A stretch of 5,782 nt of DNA from an uncultured Amaricoccus sp. (GCF_937891315.1 NZ_CALAGI010000136.1:1-5782), one strand, 5' to 3'. Positions 1 through 5,693 are shown, counted from the first letter of the stretch. Translations and numbers: made by a program. Notes: generated from the letters alone by a model not told the origin.

Positions 1-197
1 GCCCGCGCTACGCCGATGGAGGGCCACCTCGACGCCGGCGTGGGTGACCCGCACCCTGAAAATGCCCCCTGAGATGAGGGGATCGCGGTTGGCCGCCCCA
101 ACGTTGAAGCGTAACCGAGCCGGCCGGGCAAAACGGCAACGGACATTCGGGCCATTCGCCCGGCCGCTGACGGGGTCGCGGGCATCTGGGCTACGAC
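1..197. other. Left edge, no supportable gene
   Basis: No gene can be supported here. A plus-strand frame starting at base 1 closes at 70-72 and could be the tail of an upstream gene, but its codons match nothing I recognise. A minus-strand frame is open from about 190 to the edge, and includes residues reading NVGAANRDPLISGG, but it has no recognisable family and no clear start. The longest plus-strand frame into the PepSY gene (from 44) is arginine-rich, non-signal-like sequence and reads as untranslated leader. A lone ctgac half-site lies at 167-171. Confidence 0.4.
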
Positions 198-215
198 GTC
201 AGCGAAATGTCAGCG
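198..215 (+). promoter_or_regulatory. Putative response-regulator box (11-nt direct repeat)
   Basis: The sequence gtcagcgaaatgtcagcg holds two gtcag half-sites whose starts (198 and 209) are 11 nt apart. OmpR/PhoB-family regulators characteristically bind such tandem half-sites, one helical turn apart; the PHO box is built on two TGTCA-type halves with the same period. It sits 20 nt before the PepSY ATG, just ahead of the operon that encodes an OmpR-family regulator. The same 18-mer, reverse complemented and with one change, recurs at 2552-2569 before the RTX gene. Autoregulation is inferred. No confident -35/-10 pair is visible, and being so close to the gene it could activate or repress. 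Confidence 0.6.
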
Positions 216-235
216 CGAAGGTGCGAAAACGGGCC

Positions 236-544
236 ATGGTCAACAAGCCGTTCGTTTTTGCGCTGCTCTGCCTGACGGCCCCGATACCGATCCGCGCCGA
301 CGTCGGTGACTACGAAAGCGCGCGCGCCGCCCTCGAACGGGGCGATGTGTTACCGCTCGCCGCGATCCTCGAGAAGGTCGAGCGCGACACCGGCGCGCGT
401 GTCATCGAAGTCGACTTTGAGCTGGAGGATGGCCGTTACCTCTACGAGTTCGATATGTTGACCGGCGACGGCCGCATGATCGAGGCCATCGTAGACGCGG
501 CCACCGGCACTCTCCTGTCCGTGGGCGAGGAAGAGGACGACTGA
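236..544 (+). CDS. Small exported PepSY domain protein
   Basis: From ATG 236 this encodes 102 residues. Residues 1-21 look like a signal peptide: Lys4, a hydrophobic core FVFALLCLTAPIPI, and a probable cut after IRA at residue 21. The mature part (about 28-97) is one PepSY-type domain: a helix with YESARAALERGDVLPL and LEKVERDTGARVIEV, then strands ending DGRYLYEFDMLTGDGR and VDAATGTLLSV, and an acidic EEEDD tail. PepSY proteins are small periplasmic modules, often encoded beside two-component genes or peptidases, and are thought to modulate partner proteins. Here it is first in an operon with a regulator and kinase, so a periplasmic accessory to the kinase is plausible but inferred. The start is not certain: an in-frame GTG at 221 would add MRKRA, giving a more typical positive n-region, but neither start has a strong Shine-Dalgarno (gaagg at 217-221 is 14 nt before the ATG). 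Starts further upstream would bury the signal peptide and are unlikely. Confidence 0.82.
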   Translation: MVNKPFVFALLCLTAPIPIRADVGDYESARAALERGDVLPLAAILEKVERDTGARVIEVDFELEDGRYLYEFDMLTGDGRMIEAIVDAATGTLLSVGEEEDD

Positions 545-545
545 A

Positions 546-1211
546 ATGCGGGCTTTGGCGGTTGAGGACGACGCGCGAATCCAGCGGGATCTCGTCGCGG
601 CGCTCGGCGCGGCGGGCTTTCTCGTCCAGACCGCGGGCGACGGCGAGGAAGCCTGGTTCATCGGCGACACCGAGGACTTCGACCTCATCGTGCTCGACCT
701 CGGTCTGCCGCGCATGGACGGCCTCGCGGTCCTCAAGCGGTGGCGGGCGAACGGTCGCCGCATGCCGGTGCTGGTCCTGACGGCGCGCGGCGCCTGGGCG
801 GAGCGGGTCGAAGGCATCGACGCCGGCGCGGACGACTATCTGCCGAAGCCATTCCACATGGAGGAACTGGTCGCGCGGGCCCGGAGCCTCGTGCGGCGCG
901 CGGCGGGACACGGCAGTTCTACCCTTCTGGCGGGCGCTCTGTCGATCGACGTGAACCGCATGTCCGCCACCCTCCGCGGCCTTCCCCTGACCCTCTCGCC
1001 GCTCGAATACCGGCTGCTCGCGTATCTTGCGCTGCATGGTGAGCGTGTGGTGCCCACCACCGAGCTCCTCGAGCACCTGCATGGCGACGACGATGCCCGC
1101 GAGGCCAATGCCCTCGAGGCGCTGATCACCCGGCTGCGGCGCAAGCTCGGCTGCGGCGTGATCGGAACGCGGCGCGGTTTCGGCTATTTCCTTGAAAAAA
1201 CTGAACCGTGA
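546..1211 (+). CDS. OmpR/PhoP-family response regulator
   Basis: This 221-residue protein has the usual length and layout of the family. The receiver domain (about 1-115) has the acidic pair D8/D9, phosphoacceptor D51 in VLDLGLPRMDG, T79 in VLVLTARG, Y98, and K101 in LPKPF. The C-terminal winged-helix domain (about 127-217) has the expected LTLSPLEYRLLAYLALH helix and the recognition and wing region ALEALITRLRRKLG with GTRRGFGYFL. It should be phosphorylated by the kinase encoded next and bind DNA as a tandem dimer. A good Shine-Dalgarno (agagga, 532-537) precedes ATG 546, one base after the PepSY stop, and the kinase start overlaps its end by 4 nt, so the three genes look like a single transcript. 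The closest recognisable style is PhoP of PhoPQ systems; orthology is not claimed. Probable targets are the gtcag boxes at 198-215 and 2554-2592. Confidence 0.95.
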   Translation: MRALAVEDDARIQRDLVAALGAAGFLVQTAGDGEEAWFIGDTEDFDLIVLDLGLPRMDGLAVLKRWRANGRRMPVLVLTARGAWAERVEGIDAGADDYLPKPFHMEELVARARSLVRRAAGHGSSTLLAGALSIDVNRMSATLRGLPLTLSPLEYRLLAYLALHGERVVPTTELLEHLHGDDDAREANALEALITRLRRKLGCGVIGTRRGFGYFLEKTEP

Positions 1212-2557
1212 GGCGGCACTCCATTCGCCTGCGCCTGGTCGCCGCCGGCGGCGCCGCCGTGCTGGCCGCGCTGGTCATCGCCGCCGCCGGCCTTGATGTC
1301 CTTTTCGAGCGTCACGTGCAGCGCCGCGCCGTGGCCGAGCTCTCGACGGACCTCGACCAGCTGGCCGCCGGACTTGAGCGCGGGCCGGATGGCCGCCTGA
1401 CCCTCGCGGCTTCCCCAACGGACCCGCGGTTCACCGAGCCCTTGTCGGGGCTCTACTGGCAGGCGGAGGTGGAAGGGGATCTGCTCCGCTCCCGGTCCCT
1501 CTGGGATGGTCGGCTTGATCCCGCGGGGCAGCCGCCGCTCGACGGCGTCGCGCGTGAAACCTTCGCCAGTGGACCCCAGGGCGAGGATCTGCTGGTGCTG
1601 GAGCGCCGCGTCGCCCTTCCGGCGCGCCTCGGCGGACAGGTCGCGCGCACCGCCGTCGCCATGGACCGCGCCGAGCTGCGCGGCGCCGCGCGCGCCTTTG
1701 TCCGCGACCTCGTCCCCTATTTGGGGCTGCTCGGCGCCGTGCTGATCGCCGCCGGTTGGGCACAGCTTGTCATCGGCCTGCGCCCCCTCGCCGCCGTGGG
1801 GGCGCGGGTCTCCGCCGTGCGCTCCGGGTCCGCCGCGAGGTTGGGCGCCGACTTTCCCGAGGAGCTGCTGCCCCTCGCAGCCGAGGTGGACGCGCTGATC
1901 GATGCGCGCGAAACGGAGATCGCCCGCGCCCGGGTCCGCGCGGGCGATCTCGCTCATGGGCTGAAGACTCCGCTGCAGGCCCTCATGGGCGAGGCGGACC
2001 GGTTGCGTGACCGGGGGGAGATCGAGGCCGCCGAAGGCCTCGACGAGGTCGCCCGCGCCATGAGCCGCCACGTGGACCGCGAATTGGCCCGCGCCCGGAT
2101 GGCCCCGGCGGGCCGGCATGTGTCGACCGGTCCGGCGGCGGTTCTCGACCGGCTGGTCTCGGTTCTGCGCCGCACGCCGGACGGGGCCCGCGTGGCGTGG
2201 CGGATCGACGCGCCGCGCGACCTGCGCGCGCGGGTCGACCCGGACGACTTGGCCGAGGCACTGGGAGCGCTGCTCGAGAACGCGGCGCGCCATGCCGCGG
2301 AGACGGTGACGGTGATGCTCACCGCGGACGCGGGTCACTTGACGCTGAGCATTCGCGACGACGGGCCGGGCATTCCGTTAAATCATCTCGACGAGCTTGT
2401 TGCTCGGGGCGGACGACTCGATTCCGCCGGTCCGGGCAACGGCCTCGGCCTCGCGATCGCAACCGAGATCGCCGTCGCCGCGGGCGGCGACCTGCGACTC
2501 AACCCCGGCGCCGAGGGTCTCGAAGCCCGTCTGACGCTGCCGGCGGCGCCTCGCTGA
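1208..2557 (+). CDS. PhoQ-like membrane sensor histidine kinase
   Basis: This 449-residue inner-membrane kinase starts at a GTG within the overlap GTGA with the regulator stop; there is no clear Shine-Dalgarno, so translational coupling is likely. Transmembrane helix 1 spans about residues 8-30 and helix 2 about 168-191. Between them is a periplasmic sensor of about 135 residues with PLSGLYWQAE, a motif style common in PhoQ-like kinases. The dimerisation/phosphoacceptor helix carries H250 in DLAHGLKTPL; an HxLKTP box is typical of PhoQ-type kinases rather than the more common HExxTP. The ATPase domain has the N box at N358 (ALLENAARHA), G1 at DDGPGIP (384-390) and G2 at GNGLGLAI (410-417), so it appears catalytically intact. 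The ligand cannot be read from the sequence; the periplasmic PepSY partner and the calcium-binding RTX gene make an envelope or divalent-cation cue attractive, but that is inference. Its stop codon lies inside the operator array that precedes the RTX gene. Confidence 0.94.
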   Translation: MRRHSIRLRLVAAGGAAVLAALVIAAAGLDVLFERHVQRRAVAELSTDLDQLAAGLERGPDGRLTLAASPTDPRFTEPLSGLYWQAEVEGDLLRSRSLWDGRLDPAGQPPLDGVARETFASGPQGEDLLVLERRVALPARLGGQVARTAVAMDRAELRGAARAFVRDLVPYLGLLGAVLIAAGWAQLVIGLRPLAAVGARVSAVRSGSAARLGADFPEELLPLAAEVDALIDARETEIARARVRAGDLAHGLKTPLQALMGEADRLRDRGEIEAAEGLDEVARAMSRHVDRELARARMAPAGRHVSTGPAAVLDRLVSVLRRTPDGARVAWRIDAPRDLRARVDPDDLAEALGALLENAARHAAETVTVMLTADAGHLTLSIRDDGPGIPLNHLDELVARGGRLDSAGPGNGLGLAIATEIAVAAGGDLRLNPGAEGLEARLTLPAAPR

Positions 2558-2592
2558 CATTTCCCTGACGGAGCGCGTCAGACCGACGTCAG
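2552..2592. promoter_or_regulatory. Symmetrical four-half-site operator before RTX gene
   Basis: Four half-sites read ctgac-N6-ctgac-N7-gtcag-N6-gtcag, at 2554-2558, 2565-2569, 2577-2581 and 2588-2592. Each pair has the 11-nt period expected of an OmpR/PhoB-type regulator, and the pairs face opposite ways. The left pair with flank (2552-2569, cgctgacatttccctgac) matches the reverse complement of the box at 198-215 at 17 of 18 positions, including the spacer. The plus-facing pair ends 77 nt before the RTX start, so it is well placed to activate that gene. The left pair overlaps the kinase stop codon. Binding by the regulator encoded at 546 is inferred from these shared sites. A -10 would be expected near 2600-2610, but none is clear. 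Confidence 0.65.
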
Positions 2593-2669
2593 CCTGTATC
2601 GGTCATGAAGGGACGGTAGCGCGCCAATCTGGCGAGGCTCGGACATCGATCAAACGGGAGACACGGACA

Positions 2670-3308
2670 ATGGCAACGATCAGGGGAACCTCGCGCGGCG
2701 ACGAACTCACGGGAACCCTCGAAGCGGACCTCATCCTCGGGTTCGGCGGGCATGACGAGATCTCGGGCCGCGCCGGCGACGATCGGCTCTATGGTCACGC
2801 CGGCGACGATGAGATCGGGGGTGGCTTGGGCAACGACCGCGTGAGCGGCGGCGACGGCGACGACGAGATCGATGGCGACGGCGGGAACGACCGGCTCGCC
2901 GGCGGCAACGGCGATGACGAGATCGACGGCGGGTCGGGACGCGACAGCCTGTTCGGCGGGGCGGGCAATGACGAGCTCGACGGTGGCTCCGGAAACGACC
3001 GGCTTTCCGGCGGGCGAGGGCGCGACACGCTCGACGGCGGGTCCGGCGACGACCTGCTCTTCGGTGGAACGGGAGCGGACGTCTTCGAGTTCGACGAGCG
3101 CGACGGCTCGGACATTGTCGCGGACTTCGTCGATGGCTCGGATCGAATCTCCCTCGACGACGACCTTGGCTTCTCTTCCATCGCCCAGGTCCTCGCGCGC
3201 GGGCGCCAGGACGGAGACGTTGTCGTGTTCGACCTCGGCTCGGGCACCGAGGTGACGATCCGGGACGCCCGACTCGCCGACTTCGACGCGTCCGACTTCA
3301 TCCTTTAG
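2670..3308 (+). CDS. Short RTX calcium-binding repeat protein, probable type I secretion substrate
   Basis: This 212-residue, very acidic protein has no signal peptide. ATG 2670 has a Shine-Dalgarno gggag (2656-2660) at good spacing. Residues 6-140 are almost wholly nonapeptide RTX units of the GGxGxDxLx type, which fold as a calcium-bound parallel beta-roll outside the cell. Residues about 141-212 resemble the C-terminal secretion region that follows RTX repeats in serralysin-type proteins, with DIVADFVDGSDRISLD, VTIRDARLADFDASDFIL and a hydrophobic C-terminus; export by a type I ABC system is therefore likely. No protease, lipase, adenylate cyclase or adhesin domain is present, so the protein is essentially a beta-roll plus secretion signal. 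No transporter genes lie in the window. The upstream operator array ties it to the adjacent two-component system. Its function beyond calcium binding is unknown; a structural, adhesive or matrix role is only a guess. Confidence 0.9.
   Translation: MATIRGTSRGDELTGTLEADLILGFGGHDEISGRAGDDRLYGHAGDDEIGGGLGNDRVSGGDGDDEIDGDGGNDRLAGGNGDDEIDGGSGRDSLFGGAGNDELDGGSGNDRLSGGRGRDTLDGGSGDDLLFGGTGADVFEFDERDGSDIVADFVDGSDRISLDDDLGFSSIAQVLARGRQDGDVVVFDLGSGTEVTIRDARLADFDASDFIL
2685..3089 (+). repeat. Fifteen in-register RTX nonapeptide repeats
   Basis: Fifteen consecutive 9-residue units (27 nt each) run without a break through residues 6-140, for example GGNGDDEID, GGSGRDSLF, GGAGNDELD and GGSGNDRLS. The first two are divergent. 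Many neighbouring units alternate between a DEI/DEL ending and a DRL/DRV ending, which makes an 18-residue (54-nt) higher-order period most obvious in residues 24-86. Codons vary between copies, so this is a protein-level repeat with limited exact DNA identity. Confidence 0.9.
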
Positions 3309-3314
3309 ACAGCC

Positions 3315-3342
3315 GCCGTCCATCCGTCGCGCGGCGGACGGC
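3315..3342 (+). terminator. Possible hairpin terminator after RTX gene
   Basis: gccgtcc (3315-3321) pairs with ggacggc (3336-3342), and an inner ccg/cgg pairs around a tcgcg loop, making a strong GC-rich stem 7 nt after the RTX stop. No run of T follows, so it is not a canonical intrinsic terminator; it may act as a weak terminator or protect the 3' end. Confidence 0.4.
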
Positions 3343-3567
3343 AACGTCTACACACCCGAGGCCAATCAGATGTGCGACCACGGCCTGCCCCGGCTAGATC
3401 GAGATGCCATGGCGGATGCGGGTCACCACGTCCTGCGGGATGTGCCACTCCGGACATGGAACAGCACGTCGTTGTTTACCACGGTGGCCCCCCGGGGCCT
3501 GGGCCGCGAGATTGGATAGCTCGTGCAGCCGCATCTGGTCATTGGGCCGGCGGCCCAGGGTCAGCGC
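3343..3567. other. Intergenic stretch without an intact gene
   Basis: No intact gene is supported. On the minus strand one frame stays open to a stop at 3394-3396 and carries on from the ImuA relic. It reads LGRRPNDQMRLHELSNLAAQ and ends CPEWHIPQDVVTRIRHGISI, and a neighbouring frame has VVNNDVLFHVRSGTSRR. These look coding-like and may be remnants of a second gene, but I do not recognise the family, and the frame seems to shift near 3480-3490. Plus-strand frames here are low-complexity shadows. Confidence 0.35.
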
Positions 3568-3826
3568 CAGACAGGCGAGCACCGATTTTTCGTGGCGGCC
3601 TCGACGTAAACCACCCGGGCGGGAGCAAGCCCCGCCTGGGCGAGCGCCGGCGCGAACAGGTCTGTCGGACGACGCACCGCAGCACCTTGTCCCTGGTGCG
3701 CGCGGCCGTGCCGGCGGTGAATAGCGCCGCCGCGGCACCGTCGATCGCGCCGTTTCCCCCACCGCCCACCTTGTGCAGCGCCCCAAGCGCAAGCCCGCCG
3801 CCGGGCAGCGCCGCGCCGACCGGTCG
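3568..3826 (-). pseudogene. Degraded ImuA-like gene fragment
   Basis: Three minus-strand segments in different frames line up in order with the middle of ImuA, the RecA/SulA-like accessory protein of the ImuA-ImuB-DnaE2 SOS mutagenesis cassette. Bases 3826 to about 3672 read RPVGAALPGGGLALGALHKV and then GAAAALFTAGTAARTRDKVL. Bases 3671-3591 read RPTDLFAPALAQAG and then ARVVYVEAAT. Bases 3591-3568 read EKSVLACL. As I recall the family, it has LALGALHEVAGGG, GPVLWC, RPDLFAPAL, RVIYVEAG and EKAVLAC in this order. At least two frame changes (near 3672 and 3591) and the missing start and C-terminal region mean it cannot be functional. No imuB or dnaE2 lies in the window. The assignment is from memory of family motifs. 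The fragment's left end merges into unidentified sequence and its right end abuts the truncated Rhs frame. Confidence 0.6.
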
Positions 3827-5050
3827 CACGCCAAGGTGATGACCTGGGACGCCGAGAACCGGGCGAAGACCGCGCGGCTCGGCGGGGTCACGACGACTTA
3901 CGTCTACGGCGCCGACGGGGCGCGGCTGAAACGGACGGTCGGGGGCTCCACGACGGTGACGGTCGGGCCGATCGAGGTGCGGAACTATGGCTCGGGGAGC
4001 GAGACGCTGCTCACCTATCCCCAGCCCGAGGTCCGGCTCAGCGGCGGCCAGGCGGCCTATCCGCGGCGCGACCAGGTCGGCTCGATCCAGCTCGTCACCG
4101 ACGCCGCCGGCGCCGACGGCGAGCATGCGACGTACCAGCCGTTCGGCGAGGCGCGCACCGTCGTCGCCGGCACCATCCCCGCCGAGACCAGGGGCTTCGT
4201 CGGCGAGCGCTACGACGCCGCCCCGGAGCTGCAATATCTCAACGCGCGCTACTACGACCCCGAGCTCAGCCTCTTCGTCTCCCCCGACTGGCTCGAGGTC
4301 ACCGACCCGGGCGTCGGAACCAACCGATACGCATATGCGGGGAACAGCCCAGTCAATCTGAGCGATCCGGGCGGGCAGTATATCGAAACGGCTTGGGATG
4401 CATTCAGCGCCGCTGTGGGAATCGAATCCTTCGCCAATAATATCAGAGAGGGAAATTGGGGGCAGGCGGCGGTCGACGCGGTTGGCATTGGCGTCGACGT
4501 TCTCGCCGCTGCGATCCCAGGCGTGCCGGGCGGCGCGGGAGTCGCAATTCGTGCCGAGCGCGCTGCCCTAGATGTTGCTACGCAGTCCACCGCTGTCAAT
4601 GGCGCGATATCAGGCGCCTCCGATCAAATCGTCAAAGCCGTAGGTAATGTCGCAGGGCCTCTCGCGCGGCCTGCGACCGTTGTGCCAGGAGCTGTAGAGA
4701 GCGGAAGCGTTGATCTGGCGCTGAAATATAAGGCTGGTTGGTCGCCTGCTCAGCAGGCCGAGGCTGCCGCCAAGGCTCAGATTCTGAACGATGCGGATAC
4801 CGTCGTGTTTCAAACAACGCGCGGCAGCACTTCCGCTAGATCCATGTTCAAGAGAGCTGATGGCGATGTCCTCGCGGGAAGCGACGTCGATCACATGGTT
4901 GATTTGCAGCTTGGCGGATCGGATACCGTGAGGAATATGTGGACGCTCGACTCTAGCGTAAACCGGAGTCTTGGGGCCCAAATTCAGCAGCAGATCAAAA
5001 ATTTACCAGCGGGTACAAGGATCAACCAAGTGACGATAAAGCACCGCTAA
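3773..5050 (+). CDS. 5'-truncated Rhs protein with C-terminal HNH-like toxin domain
   Basis: The open frame is 425 codons from GTG 3773, but Rhs similarity starts only near 3836 (VMTWDAENR). The first 21 codons lie antisense over the ImuA relic and have no Shine-Dalgarno, so the true start is unknown. Residues about 22-200 are the end of an Rhs/YD-repeat core: TTYVYGADGARLKR, DQVGSIQLVTDAAG, YQPFGEAR, then the hallmark YLNARYYDPELSLFVSPDWL and NRYAYAGNSPVNLSDPGG (184-201). A full Rhs protein normally has over 1,000 residues of shell-forming core before this point; that is missing, as are any signal peptide, PAAR or VgrG-linked region. A small-residue-rich linker (about 203-300) precedes the toxin-like C-terminus. 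The gene is a displaced Rhs tip: it may be silent, rely on recombination into a complete rhs gene, or yield a cytoplasmic fragment. The cognate immunity gene starts at its stop codon. The core part is GC-rich; the tip is visibly less so. Confidence 0.8.
   Translation: MQRPKRKPAAGQRRADRSHAKVMTWDAENRAKTARLGGVTTTYVYGADGARLKRTVGGSTTVTVGPIEVRNYGSGSETLLTYPQPEVRLSGGQAAYPRRDQVGSIQLVTDAAGADGEHATYQPFGEARTVVAGTIPAETRGFVGERYDAAPELQYLNARYYDPELSLFVSPDWLEVTDPGVGTNRYAYAGNSPVNLSDPGGQYIETAWDAFSAAVGIESFANNIREGNWGQAAVDAVGIGVDVLAAAIPGVPGGAGVAIRAERAALDVATQSTAVNGAISGASDQIVKAVGNVAGPLARPATVVPGAVESGSVDLALKYKAGWSPAQQAEAAAKAQILNDADTVVFQTTRGSTSARSMFKRADGDVLAGSDVDHMVDLQLGGSDTVRNMWTLDSSVNRSLGAQIQQQIKNLPAGTRINQVTIKHR
4718..5047 (+). 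other. Putative HNH-like nuclease toxin domain of the Rhs tip
   Basis: Residues about 316-425 of the Rhs frame form the variable tip. After KYKAGWSPAQQAEAAAKAQIL comes a compact conserved-looking block with D373-H374 (cac at 4892-4894), DLQLGGSD (377-384), N388 and N397 in SSVNRSLGAQI. A DH.xDLQLGG...N...N pattern is the shape of HNH/His-Me finger nuclease tips seen in polymorphic toxins, where the His activates water and Asn/Asp/His residues support the metal. I assign it from motif shape, not a search; the target (DNA or RNA) cannot be told. The catalytic-type residues are all present, with no frameshift, so the domain could still be active if delivered or expressed. Confidence 0.6.
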
Positions 5051-5667
5051 TGTTCGAAAGCTTTCAGCGAAACTTCCGCCGCGATCCGCAAAGTGAGCGC
5101 GCGCAGGGCGTCGAAATCCTCAGGCCGGATATCCCCGAGCTGCGCGAGTTTTTCACTAAGTTTGGCGGCGCTTCCTTTCAAGATGGCCTGTACCGGGTCA
5201 TTCATCCGGCGGAGTTGGATGAGTGGCAGGAGCGCGTCGGCTTGGCTTTTCCCGAGTTCGAGGGCACGCTCACCTGCTTCGGTTTTGACTGGCTTGGAAC
5301 TACTTTCGCAATCGACTCCGGGAGGTTGGAGGATGGGCGAAACGGTGTCGTGATGTTCGAGCCCGGCACCGGCGAGGCGCTTGAGATACCGGCGAATCTA
5401 GTCTCCTTCCATGACTCCGGTCTCCTGGAATTTGGGGAAGCGGCGCTGGCGATCAGCTTCTATAAAAAGTGGCGTACGAGCGGAGGCTTGGTGCCAAACT
5501 ACGACCAGTGCATCGGCTACAAAAAGCCCCTCTTCCTTGGCGGTAGCGATGAGGTCGAAAACTTGGAGGTGTCCAATCTGGACGTTTATTGGCACATCGT
5601 TGGCCAGCTCATCCGAAAGACAAAGGGGCTTCCCGAGGGAACACCTGTGAGAGTCAGAATGGACTGA
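5050..5667 (+). CDS. GAD-like/DUF1851 (Tdi1-type) immunity protein
   Basis: This 205-residue soluble protein has no signal or membrane segment. The N-terminal part (about 25-120) resembles GAD-like domains: FGGASFQDGLYRV, CFGFDWLGTTFAID, then FEPGTGEALEIPANLVSFH. The C-terminal part (about 125-192) matches DUF1851, also named for the C-terminus of the type VI immunity protein Tdi1: CIGYKKPLFLGGSDEVENLEVSNLDVYWHIVGQL. Tdi1 protects Agrobacterium from its own Tde1 DNase. The position, directly after a toxin tip with a TAATG overlap (stop 5048-5050, start 5050), makes it the probable cognate immunity protein, neutralising the HNH-like domain in the cytoplasm. No strong Shine-Dalgarno precedes the ATG, so translational reinitiation from the upstream frame is likely; if the Rhs tip is silent, another promoter would be needed. 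Its lower GC resembles the toxin tip, as if both moved together. Confidence 0.85.
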   Translation: MFESFQRNFRRDPQSERAQGVEILRPDIPELREFFTKFGGASFQDGLYRVIHPAELDEWQERVGLAFPEFEGTLTCFGFDWLGTTFAIDSGRLEDGRNGVVMFEPGTGEALEIPANLVSFHDSGLLEFGEAALAISFYKKWRTSGGLVPNYDQCIGYKKPLFLGGSDEVENLEVSNLDVYWHIVGQLIRKTKGLPEGTPVRVRMD

Positions 5668-5673
5668 CAGCTG

Positions 5674-5693
5674 AACGGATACGATCCGTTTTT
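5674..5693 (+). terminator. Intrinsic terminator after immunity gene
   Basis: aacggat (5674-5680) pairs perfectly with atccgtt (5684-5690) around an acg loop, and the arm runs into a ttttt tract (5689-5693). It lies 6 nt after the immunity stop and closes the toxin/immunity transcript. Confidence 0.75.

Noticed and set aside
44..235. N-terminal extension of the PepSY gene from 44
   Set aside because: The added 64 residues are arginine-rich and low in structure, would bury the signal peptide, and run across the regulator box.
1184..2338. Long minus-strand frame opposite the kinase
   Set aside because: It is a high-GC shadow of an intact kinase gene, with no recognisable motif.
2564..2582. 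Hairpin ctgacg/cgtcag as a terminator for the kinase operon
   Set aside because: The stem is short and has no following T run; the half-site spacing and match to 198-215 fit an operator better.
2685..3089. Tandem repeats suggesting a CRISPR or DNA satellite array
   Set aside because: The 27-nt period is in frame and encodes RTX nonapeptides with varied codons; there are no constant repeats separated by unique spacers.
3372..3839. Plus-strand open frame of 155 codons
   Set aside because: It is proline/arginine-rich with no domain and lies opposite the ImuA-like relic; it looks like a shadow frame.
3539..4234. Long minus-strand frame as one real gene
   Set aside because: Most of it is antisense to convincing Rhs core motifs; only its last part (below 3826) has ImuA-like sequence.
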